A stretch of DNA of 64,000 nucleotides from Monoplex corrugatus (Eukaryota > Mollusca > Gastropoda > Littorinimorpha > Ranellidae): positions 43,624,681 to 43,688,680 of the forward strand of contig CM060307.1 of assembly GCA_030674185.1 (NCBI GenBank), written 5' to 3'. Shown here piece after piece: positions 46,838-58,440 of this stretch. Position numbers and translations under genes: made by a program. The notes under the pieces were generated by a model, which was given only the letters and a program-made list of their open reading frames with translations, had not been told where the DNA came from and did no database searches. Each line of letters starts with the position of its first letter. Positions within the stretch are counted from its first letter, which is position 1.

Positions 46838-46920
46838 GCGGGAAACTGGTGGATAGAATGATGGAGTCAAAGGGTTAAGTTTTTGCGTTGATTGATAAGG
46901 TGCAGGAGTCAAAGGGTTAA
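46838..46920. mobile_element. TTAA fold-back element, copy 4 (right half only)
   Basis: gggaaactggtggatagaat, gatggagtcaaagggttaag, then tttttgcg and gcaggagtcaaagggttaa. Only the right arm with its two end modules is present, directly against the SINE. Confidence 0.7.
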
Positions 46921-47434
46921 TCCCAAAACTTGTCTCTCTATGTAATGTTACTGTGAGTCAAGACACTAGCCTCACAACACATGATCCCCCTTGGAACTGA
47001 TGTATGAAATGACCATGTCACACAAGTCAATGCAAAAAAATTCTTTCACATCCACGTGAAAAGTGTTGATCCTGCTTCACGACCATTGGGCTCAAAAAGT
47101 TTTCAAGTAGAGGTAGGCTATTGCTGTACAGCTGACATCACTGTTCAGCACACCCATCACACTGTCTGGTGACAATGTGCACACAAACCTGAACATTGAT
47201 TTATACCTGGGGACATAACCCATATGATAAAATTCATGCACACACACGCGCGCACACACATGCACACACACATGCATACACACACAATCATTTGATATTT
47301 ATTCAATGTCACAAACATGACCAAATTTACACCTAACATACAGTTATGGTAACAATAAAAAAAAAAAAATCCTGAGTACACGATATTCACACACTTTCAC
47401 AGATCATAGGAAAATCTAAACCCGGGATTGCTTG

Positions 47435-47754
47435 TTAACCCTTTCCCATTTTACCCCGCAACGGCCCGCCGACTGGAAAACCCCGCTTTTTATTTACGCC
47501 CGCCGCCTGTCACTTAGGCCTGGTGGGGAATTTCCATCACACTCTAAGCACTCGAGGTTACACACACCTCATGAATGAAGTTTCCCGCGAAAGTCAGGAT
47601 AAACCAATGAAAGAATGATGCTGAGTTTGGTACCACACATTGCCTCATTTACAAGATATCGGTCAGCGTCTGACCTTTTCATTCACACGCTTTCGGAAAT
47701 CTCCGAATAGTAGGAAGAGTTTCTGAGCAGAATCTGCGAATGGGAAAGGGTTAA
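47435..47754. mobile_element. TTAA MITE with perfect 16-bp inverted ends
   Basis: 320 bp, starting TTAACCCTTTCCCATT and ending AATGGGAAAGGGTTAA, a perfect 16-bp inverted repeat including TTAA. The interior is G+C-richer (acggcccgccgactgg, cgcccgccgcctgtca) and non-coding. The last TTAA is also the first four bases of the first unit of the adjoining minisatellite. Confidence 0.88.
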
Positions 47755-48870
47755 GGCTGCATTCACATGGTCTTGTATGCTAAGGCTGCACTCACATGGT
47801 CACTGCTTGTTAAGGCAGCATTCACATGGTCATTGCTTGTTAAGGCTCATTCACATGGTCACCGCTTGTTAGGCTGCATTCACACGGTCACTGCTTGTTA
47901 AGGCTGCATTCACATGGTCACTGCTTGTTAAGACTGTGTTCACATGGTCACTGCTTATTAAGGCTGCATTCATATGGTCACTGCTTGTCAAGGCTGCATT
48001 CACATGGTCATTGTTTGTTAAGGCTGCATTCACATGGTCACTGCTTGTTAAGGCTGCATTCACATGGTCACTGCTTGTTAAGGCTGCATTCACATGGTCA
48101 CTGCTTGTTAAGGCTGCCTTTACATGGTCATTGTTAAGGCTGCATTCACATGGTCATTGTTTGTTAAGGCTGCATTCACATGGTCACTGCTTGTTAAGGC
48201 TGCATTCACATGGTCACTGCTTGTTAAGGCTGCATTCACATGGTCACTGCTTGTTAAGGCTGCATTCACATGGTCACTGCTTGCTAAGGCTGCATTCACA
48301 TGGTCACTGCTTGTTAAGGCTGCATTCGCATGGTCACTGCTTGCTAAGGCTGCATTCACATGGTCACTGCTTGTTAAGGCTGCATTCACATGGTCACTGC
48401 TTGCTAAGGCTGCATTCACATGGTCACTGCTTGTTAAGGCTGCATTCACATGGTCACTGCTTGTTAAGGCTGCATTCACATGGTTACTGCTTGCTAAGGC
48501 TGCATTCACATGGTCACTGCTTGTTAAGGCTGCATTCACATGGTCACTGCTTGCTAAGGCTGCATTCACATGGTCACTGCTTGTTAAGGCTGCATTCATA
48601 TGGTCATAGCTTGTTAAGGCTGCATTCACATGGTCACTGCTTGTTAAGGCTGCATTCACATGGTCACTGCTTGTTAAGGCTGCATTCACATGGTCACTGC
48701 TTGTTAAGGCTGCATTCACATGGTCATTGCTTGTTAAGGCTGCATTCACATGGTCACTGCTTGTTAAGGCTGCATTCACATGGTCATTGTTTGTTATGGC
48801 TGCATTCACATGGTCATCGCTTAAGGTGCATTCACGTGGTCATTGTTTATTAAGGGTGCATTCACACAGT
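47751..48870 (+). repeat. 30-bp minisatellite, about 37 copies
   Basis: Unit TTAAGGCTGCATTCACATGG followed by TCACTGCTTG. Between about 48240 and 48600 most units alternate TTGTTAAGG and TTGCTAAGG, a 60-bp higher-order pattern. Because 30 is a multiple of 3, long frames stay open on both strands (for example 47936-48853 and 48809-48120), but they are periodic by-products. Confidence 0.97.
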
Positions 48871-49957
48871 CAAGTATTGTAACATTACATAAACCCTACT
48901 TCAACTTGGTCCACCTCATTAAAGCCTCATGAAGAGATTAAATTAAAAGCTAGTGGTCAGGGGGAAAATGCAGACCTTGTAGAACACTCTTGAGATAAAT
49001 ACTATACCGTTCTTCTGCCTCAGGAATCCCCCAAATCAAGCATGCCATGTACATACATGGGGCAAGTCTACACTATGAACTGTCCTGGACTGACTGGTGA
49101 TCTTTATTTCAAGATGGGGCAGGGTAGCACTTGGCTGGGCCACACCTAGGATTATCTGCCCTATGATAGAGCCATAAGTAGGATAAGGGCCACCTAAAGG
49201 CCTAGCGCCCTGAGCTTGCAGGGTAGGTTGGCCATGAACTCAGTGTGGTAACACCTACAGAAAACAGAGAGGGCTGAAGTCAGAGGCACCAGGTCTGCAG
49301 ACACCTTTAACAAACCATGCAACATAACACGTATGTCTACACAGTCAGCTGTATCAGACAAGAATGGCGCTCCATGAGGTCCATTCATGGTGGAGTAGTA
49401 CTGGGTCCTGTGCCTAAACAGGATCACCTGGAGTGACAGGAGATATGGCCAACTACAACTCCTCTGACACCAAGCCCAATAACAGTAGGCAGGAACAAGA
49501 AAAAAAGGAGGAAAAAAACACAGACATACCTATCACCACAAGAAGCCTGACCACGTACACAAAAGTAGCGTGCCTCTTATTAACATTCAGATGGAATGCA
49601 GACATTTCTGAATGTGATGATCTACTTGTAACCAATTCATATCTTGAAGTTGTGGTTGCCACAGATTTACTTGTATATATTGTCTTGAGCATCAAGAAAA
49701 AAATCTTATTCACCTCACTCAATATAAAATGGAATGTAGTGAGCAGGTTTGAAATGAGCCAATATTGCATAAGTTCAGTGTTATCTTCAACTAAAAACAT
49801 TATAAATTCTCTTTCACACTCATCAGAGGCAGGCAGCTCATTTCACCGACAGCGAATGATTATGTGTAGGAGTGGTCAGCACTTCCGGTCAAGAGAATAA
49901 TAATAGTGTTAAAACTGCAAGGTACAGACGCCTTTAGCACATGTCACACTTTCATCA
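48871..49957. other. Unassigned stretch
   Basis: No gene recognised. 49020-49440 is less A/T-rich than its surroundings (for example ctaaaggcctagcgccctga) and could be an untranslated region or an old repeat. Confidence 0.35.
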
Positions 49958-50127
49958 GTTTCACACCCTGTCCACCAGCATGCTGCATTGTCAACCACGC
50001 TAGCAAAGCAAAAACTTAACCTTTGGACTCCCTCATCCTATCCACCAGCTTCCTGGTGGATAGGGTGAGGGATCAAAGGGTTAAGTTTTTGCAGCTGGTG
50101 GATAGAGTGTGGCAGTCAAAGGGTTAA
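49958..50127. mobile_element. TTAA fold-back element, copy 5
   Basis: Left end worn (tttcacaccctgtccaccag), then tgcattgtcaaccacgctag, caaagcaaaaacttaacctt, central hairpin tatccaccagcttcctggtg gatagg, and intact right end gtggcagtcaaagggttaa. Confidence 0.8.
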
Positions 50128-50547
50128 CTGTTACAGCAGATCATGAGATGAAAACCACCAAAAAAGATTTAATTCACTTACTGTTTATTAAGGCAGTTTT
50201 TCAAACAAGTGATGAACGTGTTTTTTGTTTTTGTTTTTTAATTTTTTTAACTTATTTTTGTTATATATCATTACCAAAAGCAAAAATCAATGCATGTGCA
50301 CTGGAAAGATGCTAAAGGTAAGCTCACACACTGGCCAAAGCTGTTGTGTCTTGAAAACTGTGCTGTGACATGGACAAGTTTTATGATGAACTTTTTTTTA
50401 ATTCCTGAATAGAGTCAGCAATTCATGGCTGGGTGCAACAGATTGCACACAAGTTTTTCTCAAGTTATGCTGCACGTGAATGCATACATACTTGTATTTT
50501 TTAGCATGTAAATAGCTTGCATGAACTGGTCTTAAAATCATTTTTCA

Positions 50548-50720
50548 GCCCCAACTGGCTACTACTCCAGAGTTGAGCATATTATGAGCTCATTGGGAAG
50601 ACTAGAACCACACATTCGAGTCTCATCCATTCCACGGATGCATCTCCTGATCAACACCTCATGTGTCTATCTCTTGGGCCTGGTTGACGCCAGCATTATG
50701 ATAGTAAGTGTGGAGTAAAG
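50548..50720 (+). repeat. 5'-truncated SINE related to 38226-38512
   Basis: Shares ccaactggctactactccag, gagctcattgggaagact, cacattcgagtctcatcc and ctcttgggcctggttgac with the body of the ERGIC1-intron SINE; the tRNA-like head is missing. Confidence 0.65.
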
Positions 50721-50944
50721 CCCTGTCACGCAATTTCAGTCCTAGACAGAACTCTACAGCATCAAAATTATCATCGTCAATATCATCATTGCATAGTAAA
50801 AACTGCCAGATTCTGTTTGCATGAAATGGAATATTTTCTTATAATGTGAAAGTAATTATGCTTTGCTGTTTTGTTTTCCATTTGTATCGCTTGTGTAAAA
50901 TGAATGAAAAAAGTTTGAAAAAAAAATCTCAATTGGAACACAGA

Positions 50945-51425
50945 ACGTTTACCAATTTGGATCACAACAAGCAATGTCTCAGAAAGTTGGATCACAACAA
51001 GCAATGTCTCAGAAAGTTGGATCACAACAAGCAATGTCTCAGAAAGTTGGATCACAACAAGAAAGAAAATTGAATCAGAAATAAGCAGTGTCTTAGAAAG
51101 TGGACTGTCTTAGAAAGATGGATCAGAACAAGCAGTCTTAGGAAGCTCCATCACAAGCACTGTCTTAAAAAGTTGGATTAGAACAAGCAGTCTTAGAAAG
51201 TTGGATTAGAACAAGCAGTCTTAGAAAGTTGGATTAGAACAAGCAGTCTTAGAAAGTTGGATTAGAACGAGCAGTCTTAGAAGGTTGAATTGTGACAAGC
51301 AGTCTTAGAAAGTTGGATTAGAACAAGCAGTCTTAGAAAGTTGGATCACAATAAGCATTGTCTTAGAAAGTTGGATCACAACAAGCACTGTCATAGAAAG
51401 TTGAATTAGAACAAACACTGTCTCC
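50945..51425 (+). repeat. 28-30 bp minisatellite, about 16 copies
   Basis: First part: four near-identical 30-bp units gttggatcacaacaagcaat + gtctcagaaa. Later units are 28 bp, gttggattagaacaagcagt + cttagaaa, with more variation. Non-coding. Confidence 0.93.
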
Positions 51426-51553
51426 ACAAGTGACTCAGCAACAGTGCAGGGCTCCTCCAGTGGGTAGCTCCATGACAACTTTGCATGGGCTTCCTGGCAC
51501 TAGGACTTTAAGTAACTGAACTTGAGGTTGGTTGTGTGTTGTGGTGTGTTGTT

Positions 51554-51715
51554 TTTCAAGACCTTGCCAGCACATAGGGTTTTGCACAGGGTAAGGGAGT
51601 CTTACCCTGTGCAAAACCCTATGCACAAAATATTTTGCTGGCAGATTTGGGTGGAGCGCATATGGAATTGTCTGAATGTGATGAATCCCTCTTCAACAAT
51701 CGCTAAACTCTAATG
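51554..51715 (+). repeat. Dispersed repeat containing a perfect 23-bp hairpin
   Basis: Diverged partner of 36780-36890 (ttcaagaccttgccagcaca; ggtggagcgcatatggaatt). It holds a perfect inverted repeat: arms 51573-51595 and 51601-51623 with the 5-nt loop ggagt (left arm begins catagggttttgcacagg). Confidence 0.8.
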
Positions 51716-52310
51716 TGTTGTGGGGCCAAAATGAACAGTGTGGGATCACCACAGCTGAGGGCAGCACAAAAGTTGAGACAGAAAAAAATAAAGAAGAAAA
51801 AACAACAAACAAACAAAACAAAAACTTGAGATTTACACACCTGCCAACATGTTTTTACCAATTACAACTTTTTTGACATATACACACAGTGTGACAATCA
51901 TGACTGTCACACAACCTGATCTAGCCTCTGATAAAACTTTAAATAAAAACAGTGTACAAAAATGAACACCCTGTATGACTGGAAAAATACAGAATCAATG
52001 TATTACAATCAGTATTATATACCAAAATTGCACAAGTGCAGCCAAACAATACTGTATAAAAATGGGAAGAAGTTAAAGCTCTTCATATCCAAGAACATAA
52101 ATCATTCAATTTCAAACAAGCCAAATATATCACTCACTGTCAACATAAAACATTAATTCAAACAAATAGCCACATATCCAGTTATGCATTCAAAACATAA
52201 ATCTCATTAAGGAAGTGGAAACTTACCAAATCCCTTTCAGAAAGGCAGAACAGATCTATCGCACATAAAAAAAAATTTGCCAGTTATCTTCCACTCAAAT
52301 CAAATCCATT
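51716..52310. other. Downstream region of the SDR gene
   Basis: A/T-rich, no coding signal. It probably includes the 3' untranslated region of the - strand dehydrogenase gene; the polyadenylation site is not assigned. Confidence 0.4.
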
Positions 52311-52714
52311 TCAAAAAGGCATAACAGATCTGTCATATGTGAAAAATTTGCCAGTATCTTCTACAGCCAAGCTGTCGATCACAGCTAACATGCTGTTGAC
52401 AGAATGTTCAATGGTAAACAAGTTGGGGACGTTTCTGTGGTAAGGGCGAGACAGTTCTGTATCAACGGTGCCTGGGTGAAGGGAAATACAGATAACTTTC
52501 CGGCGACCTCGTCCCAACTCCAGACTCAGATTTTTTGTGGTCATGTTGAGTGCCGCTTTGGACAGGCGATAACTATACCAGCCACCAAGTCCTGCAAAGA
52601 GAGAGTGATCAATCCCTGAATAGTTGATACAAGCATAATGCAAACAAATTATCAAAAACTCCATAGGCAGGCTTTCAACTACATGTATAAACTAAGTAAG
52701 TAACTAAGTAACTA

Positions 52715-52751
<37 letters not shown>

Positions 52752-54565
52752 TATACACACATACAAACATGTCTCTATCAACAGATCCCTTTTACAAGAA
52801 ATTCACTACACTTCAATAATACACACAACCTAAATCACTATTGAATAAATAATAACAAACAAGACTGTCAATCTATAAAATCTGAGCTTACAGCAAAATC
52901 TGACTTCAAATATGGTTTGACTGAATTAGATTTTAATAATGACTTATTATTGTAGGAAGCTGGTAGATAGGTTTGTAAATTGTAGAAGTCATAGAGTTGA
53001 AGCCATACCATTATCTGTGATGGAGCCAACCTTGGCCGACATGTTGACAAGAACAGCTGCATGAAAACTTTTGTAGTCAGAAGACTGGACTCCTACAACA
53101 CCTGTGCCTTTCTGCAGCAATGGAGCAAAGTACTTGGCCATGATCAGGGGGCCAACTGTGTTGGTATGTAATGTAGCTTCCAGGTCCTGAAAGTGTTAAC
53201 AAGTTGACAGAATTAATAGCTGTACTGTCATACCAGGTGCCCACTGTGAACAACAGTAGGACATGCAATTAAGTAAGTCAAACTGTTTCTCACAGTACTG
53301 TCAGTGATCAATAAATTAAAGATTCAAGATTTAAAAATTTCATTACATGTGTCTTTTCCAAAATGGCAAGGAAACTTGGTCTGAAGGCATGCCATGTCAC
53401 ATGCTACACGCACATGCACACAGACACAACGTTTAACATTTGACAGATCTTTTAAACTCAATAGGGGCATGGACGATAACATAAAATGAATGAAAATAAA
53501 ATGGGATTAACAGGATACTCAAATATTCAGAAGATAACTACAAAATTTTGGTAAATTTTGCTATTTTCAATTGATCTTTTTCCTTCTAGATACAAAATTA
53601 TACAATGACAACATTAATTGACTGACATTTTCCTGGAATAAACTTTAATTGGTCATCATGGAATTTACAACATTCAAATATAAAGTGATTCTAATTGTCC
53701 AAAGTACAATCATTACAAAACTTGCATATATTCTGCTTTGTCTACTCCTTCACATTTACCTAATTCAATCTGAAGCTTGTGACAGCTGCATCAAAACTTA
53801 ATCACAGGAAAAACATAAATATCTGGTAACAGTGTAATACATTTCTCTATTCCAAATTTGTTTTCGAAATTTCAATGTAATATGCTGCATGTAATATACT
53901 GTTTTCCAAAGTACAGAAGTTTATATAACTTAAGAGTTTATCTTTGCATTGTCATATGACAAAACGATATACCAAAAACAAATCATTTTAGAATTAACCA
54001 GCACTGGAATTGGACATAAACCAGTTTCACCATACATCATCTGAGTCTTTGCGATTCTTGGTAATTCAAACATGTGCTTCAAAAAATGTGAGCTGCAATT
54101 TCTCAAGTAAGTTCAAGTTTTCTGTGCTTGATCAAGTGCAGTTTTTTTACCCTTATAAAATTTACCAGTTTGACAAATTCTATCCATAATTATTTGAAAG
54201 TATTTACAATTTTAATGCTTTTCAGTTCATAATTTAAGACATCATGTGGGCTATTCTCTCCATTAAAAACCATCATTTTGGTTTTATTTTCATTAACTTC
54301 AAGTTCTTTTAGTTTCCACTGGGTACAGTAATCATGTAAAGTACAGTGAAACTCTGTTATAGCGCGAGCGGACGGCCCAGGCACATTTTCTCGCTATTGC
54401 CGAGTTCTCGTTATTCCCAAATGACGAATTTACCAAGGGAAACAAAGGGAAATAATCTTGGCACCGGCGCCGTCGATGTGTTCATAATTAATCGATAGTG
54501 TCCCTTGATTCTGCTAAATTGATGCGTCGTCAATCCAACGCAGCTGTGGATACAGGACTGGTATG

Positions 54566-54618
<53 letters not shown>

Positions 54619-55240
54619 TGTGTGTGTTTTTCTGTTGTTTTTTTTGTTGTTACCGGCCACCACGAGATGTGCCCTACCGGGAACTTGACGACGAGGTGGG
54701 GGTGGGGCGAGTGGCGAGAACTTTTGTGACCAGGAAGGATAGAAAATCTCTCGTTATTACCGAGATGATTATCCACTAACTCTCGTTAAACCCAATGGTT
54801 TATTCTTAAAGATTAAGAAGGATAAAAAACAGGGATTGAAAAATGTCTCGTTACTACAGTGTTCTCGTTATTACAGTTGTCGTTATTAATGGACTCCACT
54901 GTACCTAGAGGTTTACACACACAAATCGCATGTGTATGTGTGAAGAAAATACAGGAAATAATGAATAATATTCTTGCCATAATTGTATGTTGTGCATGGG
55001 ATTTAAGTGGGTGGATTTTAAAACACTATGTAATGCATTTTTCACACTTAACACTCTACAATGCAAATTAATGAATGTACTCAACATATTTGTTTCCTAA
55101 AAATAAAACTGTTTATACTGCCAGTTCAGAAACATCTTTAACTGAGCTTTTTGATTCTAAAGACTTTTAATATGCATACTAAAGCACTAACTGAGATGCA
55201 TGTAGGAACACATGGCATGCACACGTGCGCGCACACTCAC

Positions 55241-55278
<38 letters not shown>

Positions 55279-55788
55279 CACACACACACATACACTCACA
55301 CACACATACACATACCCACACACACATGCACGCACGCACACACACACATAATTATACACTCACACACACTCACAAACACACATACACACACACACTCAAC
55401 TCCATCTCTTCCTCCCCACTCCAAGAGCTGTAAATTTATGGAGAAATTATCTTGCCCTCACTTCAGCATTAACATCCTTCAAACTTGTCTCGCCTCGACC
55501 TGTGGGGTGCAGCATTCCTGCTGAATTGATAAGCAAGTCCACATGACCAAACTTGTCAGCAACAACTTTAGAAGCCTGCTCTATCTGTCCTGAGTTAGTC
55601 ACATCCAATGGCAGGACTGTCAGATGCTGAGGGTACTGTTGCTGTAAGGATTGCAGGCCTGGTGCATTACTGGGGTTACGGCATGTGGCGATGACAAAAG
55701 CTTGTGGAGATCTGGTCAGTATGGCCTTGCAGAAGCCAAGCCCTATGCCACGGCTGGCTCCTTGCACTAAACACACTGCTGATGCCAT
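52311..55788 (-). CDS. Short-chain dehydrogenase/reductase (C-factor/sniffer-like), three exons
   Basis: NAD(P)-dependent oxidoreductase of the classical SDR type; the substrate cannot be told from sequence. Exons: 55788-55462, 53186-53009 and 52591-52311, with GT-AG borders and matching phases, giving 261 residues. Motifs: cofactor-binding GASRGIGLG (residues 10-18), LDVTN (61), INSAG (87), active-site Ser in VNMSAKVGSI (about 156), YxxxK in YSYRLSKAALN (about 175), and LHPGTVDTELS after it. The length is usual for single-domain SDRs. The start at 55788 was chosen because a splice acceptor ends two bases before it, so a non-coding exon should lie upstream. Intron 1 (toward exon 2) holds a MITE, an RT relic and a (CA)n tract; intron 2 begins with a fold-back relic. 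Apparently intact. Confidence 0.93.
52719..52752 (+). repeat. Short (CA)n microsatellite
   Basis: About 30 bp of CA in the second SDR intron. Confidence 0.9.
52950..53001. mobile_element. Fold-back element relic beside the SDR exon 2 donor
   Basis: taggaagctggtagataggt ... tgtagaagtcatagagttga resembles one arm of the TTAA family. It lies within the first ten or so bases of the intron on the - strand. Confidence 0.5.
53500..54343 (-). pseudogene. Non-LTR reverse transcriptase 3' relic in SDR intron 1
   Basis: On the - strand: DYCTQWKLKELEVNENKTKM then MVFNGE (about 54325-54255), the usual post-catalytic segment; then IKIVNTFK, TGKFYKGKKTALDQAQKT and MMYGETGLCPIPV (near 54035), as in the thumb/connection region of such RTs. 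Many stops. Its 5' part is cut by the MITE that starts at 54344. Confidence 0.7.
54344..54901. mobile_element. TA-flanked MITE (pogo/Tigger-like ends)
   Basis: 558 bp between TA dinucleotides (54342-54343 and 54902-54903). Ends CAGTGAAACTCTGTTATAGC and, on the other strand, CAGTGGAGTCCATTAATAAC. Subterminal ctcgttatt motifs occur several times (54410, 54753, 54862), as is usual in pogo-type elements. It carries an internal (TG)n at 54569-54617 and no transposase. Confidence 0.85.
55225..55396 (+). repeat. (CA)n microsatellite with ACTC variants
   Basis: CA run with CGCA and CTCACA interruptions, about 65 bp from the SDR exon 1 donor. Confidence 0.93.
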
Positions 55789-55799
55789 GGCTGAACACA

Positions 55800-57390
55800 C
55801 AGAGAATACATCAGATATACTTCCATGGAATCATTAATGTTAGATTTATGGCAAATGTTATGGAGATTGCTTTGGAAACTGAATACCAATAAGCTGAATG
55901 TAGGACTTGTAGAAATGAAATTGATCTTATGAAACTGATATTTTAATAAAGAGACAAAATCTGCACCAATCACATCACTTTTCAGATTAATATGCGGTAA
56001 TACTAATAGTACTAACATACACATGGAAATTGCTTTCAGACAAGAAGGGAGAATCCAAATCATCTATTTGGGTTAAAAGAAAATAATCCAAATTACCTAT
56101 TTGAGTCATTGCTAATGTAATTTCTGTTTACAGCCCAGTTGACAGTGTAAAGCCATATCAGGGCTATTACCATTGCAACACACACACAATACTTCAGCAG
56201 GAAAAATTAAGTCACAAATATGTACAGAACAAAGCATTTCATTTGCAGATAATACACACACACACAAACTCAGACGGACAAGGAGTGAGATATTATAAGA
56301 TAAAACAACAGTAAAAAGAAAGTAGGTTATTTGGAGTACGAGTTCTCAGCCACCAGTAAGTTGTTCAATGACTTGATGCTACATAGCCTGACACTGCTAT
56401 AGTACACATGTGAACTGTCACTGAGTTCCCAAGAACAGTGATTCAAACTGAGCAACTCTGCACATGGGGCTATTACTGTTACTGTTATTTCTGTTTAAAG
56501 CTCATCCAACTGCGAAGGGCTCTAACCATTTTTAAACATACACAATACTTCAACAGGAAAAAGAAAATTAAGCATACATATCAATGCATTCGCACATATA
56601 ATCTAAAGAGATTCTCATGGGGCTAATATAGTATTAGTAACGACTGCTTAGCATCAATAAGAACTACACAAAAGAAGATTTGACTGAAATTTGGGGAAAT
56701 CCGAGGATACTCCTTTGCATGTGTAGTATATCTTTTCCATATTTTTTAAATGAATTCAGTTGTATTAATCTTTTACATTATACATAGCTTTAATAAAAAA
56801 TTAAAATATACTATAAATGTGTCTTTTACGATGACTTTACACTTATGTACATCTGATAATAAAGTCTGTTTCAAAGATCTTTTTTGTCGCAAACCAGATG
56901 GTTAATTCTGCCTTAAAGGTAATTTTTGTGTGTTTTTTCCACATTTGGAAGATAACCCTGTGCTCTTTCTTAACGCTGCCCTCTCTCTTCTATTTAAATG
57001 TTGTTATTTATTTACTTAACTATATATGTACACAGCTGTAATTGTTCTGGTTGCCCTGACATTCAAGTTCATAGCAGTAGGGTTTCAATAAGTACTTTTA
57101 AGGTGCATGATGTTTTCAGAAACCATAACTGACTGTGATTTACATTTTTAATCCAATGACTTAACTGTCCATGTGAATACAATATCTGAAATTTACCCTG
57201 ATGACCTAGTTTTCTGTTCTTATCCAAATAAATGATTGCATTTTCAAACCAGGAGATTTAAAAACAAGATGGTCAAGTCATACCTACTAACTCAGTAATT
57301 AATTGTAACTTTTCTGACTTTCCCTAATGTTTATTACTAAAAACTGATCAATCTAAGACTTAAAAAAAAACAAAAAAACATGTCATTAAA
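55800..57390. other. SDR upstream intron with two related short repeats
   Basis: Copies of a short dispersed phrase lie at 56130-56215 (aaagccatatcagggctatt) and 56465-56575 (gaagggctctaaccattttt), both followed by cacaatacttcarcaggaaa. They are reversed relatives of the phrases at 7009 and 31116. No exon recognised. Confidence 0.45.
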
Positions 57391-57394
57391 AGGT

Positions 57395-58235
57395 TACTCA
57401 GTGACACTGGGGCAGGTCATTCCAGTCCCTCTTGTTCTCTGCAGGAAAGAAAATTGTTAGTGCTGGGTTCTGCTGCATGTCTGTGAAAACTGCTGTTTGT
57501 GTCCTCACTGCTGACATGGTGGTAGCGGTTTCAGCTTATTTCTGATGTCTCCAGTATCAATGATATTACTGTGTATCTTGTAGAATATGGCCAAGCAAGC
57601 TTCTTTCTCTAGCCTTGGAGATAGTCCATTTTAGATTATTAAATCTTGGATCATAGAGGAGGCAATGGAGATCCTTGTGTATCTTTCCATGATGAACACA
57701 CTGCTTGATGCTGGATAGCCTCTAATAGTCTATACCATCAATGTGTTGATGGGTATGCAGGCACCAGACAGTACATACATTCTCAAGGGTAGGGCCAGTG
57801 ATGGACCTGTAGGCCATTTCTTTAATCTTCATGGAGCTGATCTTAGAATTTCTGTTAATGGAGCCGAGATTTGTTGGCTTTTGTGCACATGCCACTGAAG
57901 TCTTAAAAAAATTTTTTTTTGTCCACTGAAGTCTTCATTCCAATTCATGTCCACACTAATGGTACCACCCAAGTACTGGGCACAGCTGATGTCTCTAGAG
58001 TATGGATATGTAATTTATACTGGTATTTAAGTGGTTTTCTACTTCAGGTCACTGGTAGAGTGGAGAAACGCATACTCCCATCTCTTCTCCCACACAACAC
58101 ACTCGTCAAGGTCTCATGTAGATGGGTATAGTTGTCAGGGCAAGTGACCATTTATAAAGTGCCAAGTTTGTGCTGCCACGATGTCAGGGAGGTCACTGAT
58201 GTTGACAAGGAACAAGCAAGGTCCTCACATGCTCT
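57395..58235 (-). pseudogene. Jockey/CR1-like reverse transcriptase 3' relic
   Basis: Read on the - strand: GPCLFLVNISDLPDIV (about 58225-58180) corresponds to the stretch before the catalytic loop, KEMAYRSITGPTLENVCTVW with a following HTHQHIDGID (about 57825-57735) to the post-RT region, and FFPAENKRDWNDLPQ (near 57425) to the C-terminal end. Frames are broken and the catalytic loop is lost. Confidence 0.75.
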
Positions 58236-58264
58236 TATGAGTCCCAGGATATTATCATGTCAAC

Positions 58265-58440
58265 ATGTATGCAGATGTTCAGGTGCTTAAACCCCCTTCA
58301 TGTGTATACACAAGCAGAACATCAAATATGCTGTGCATGTTAAAGACCGGCTGTAATTCATTTCAGTGGCTGGCTTAGAGAAACTAGAAAATACCTGGCA
58401 GACACGCCCACCAAACAAGAACAAGAACAAGAATATGGAC
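58265..58440 (+). repeat. tRNA-derived SINE, copy 4 (3' part, + strand)
   Basis: tgcttaaacccccttcatgt, gtatacacaagcagaacatc, catgttaaagaccggctgta, then an aagaacaagaacaagaa tail. It is the reverse-strand counterpart of the SINE at 12.9, 26.2 and 46.6 kb and shows the 3' tail that those lack. Confidence 0.7.

Noticed and set aside
47936..48853. 305-codon open frame, and a 229-codon one on the other strand
   Set aside because: They exist only because the 30-bp minisatellite unit is a multiple of three and lacks stops; both are perfectly periodic and carry no other protein signal.
47751..48870. CRISPR-like array
   Set aside because: Units are directly adjacent with no unique spacers, and the setting is an animal genome with introns.
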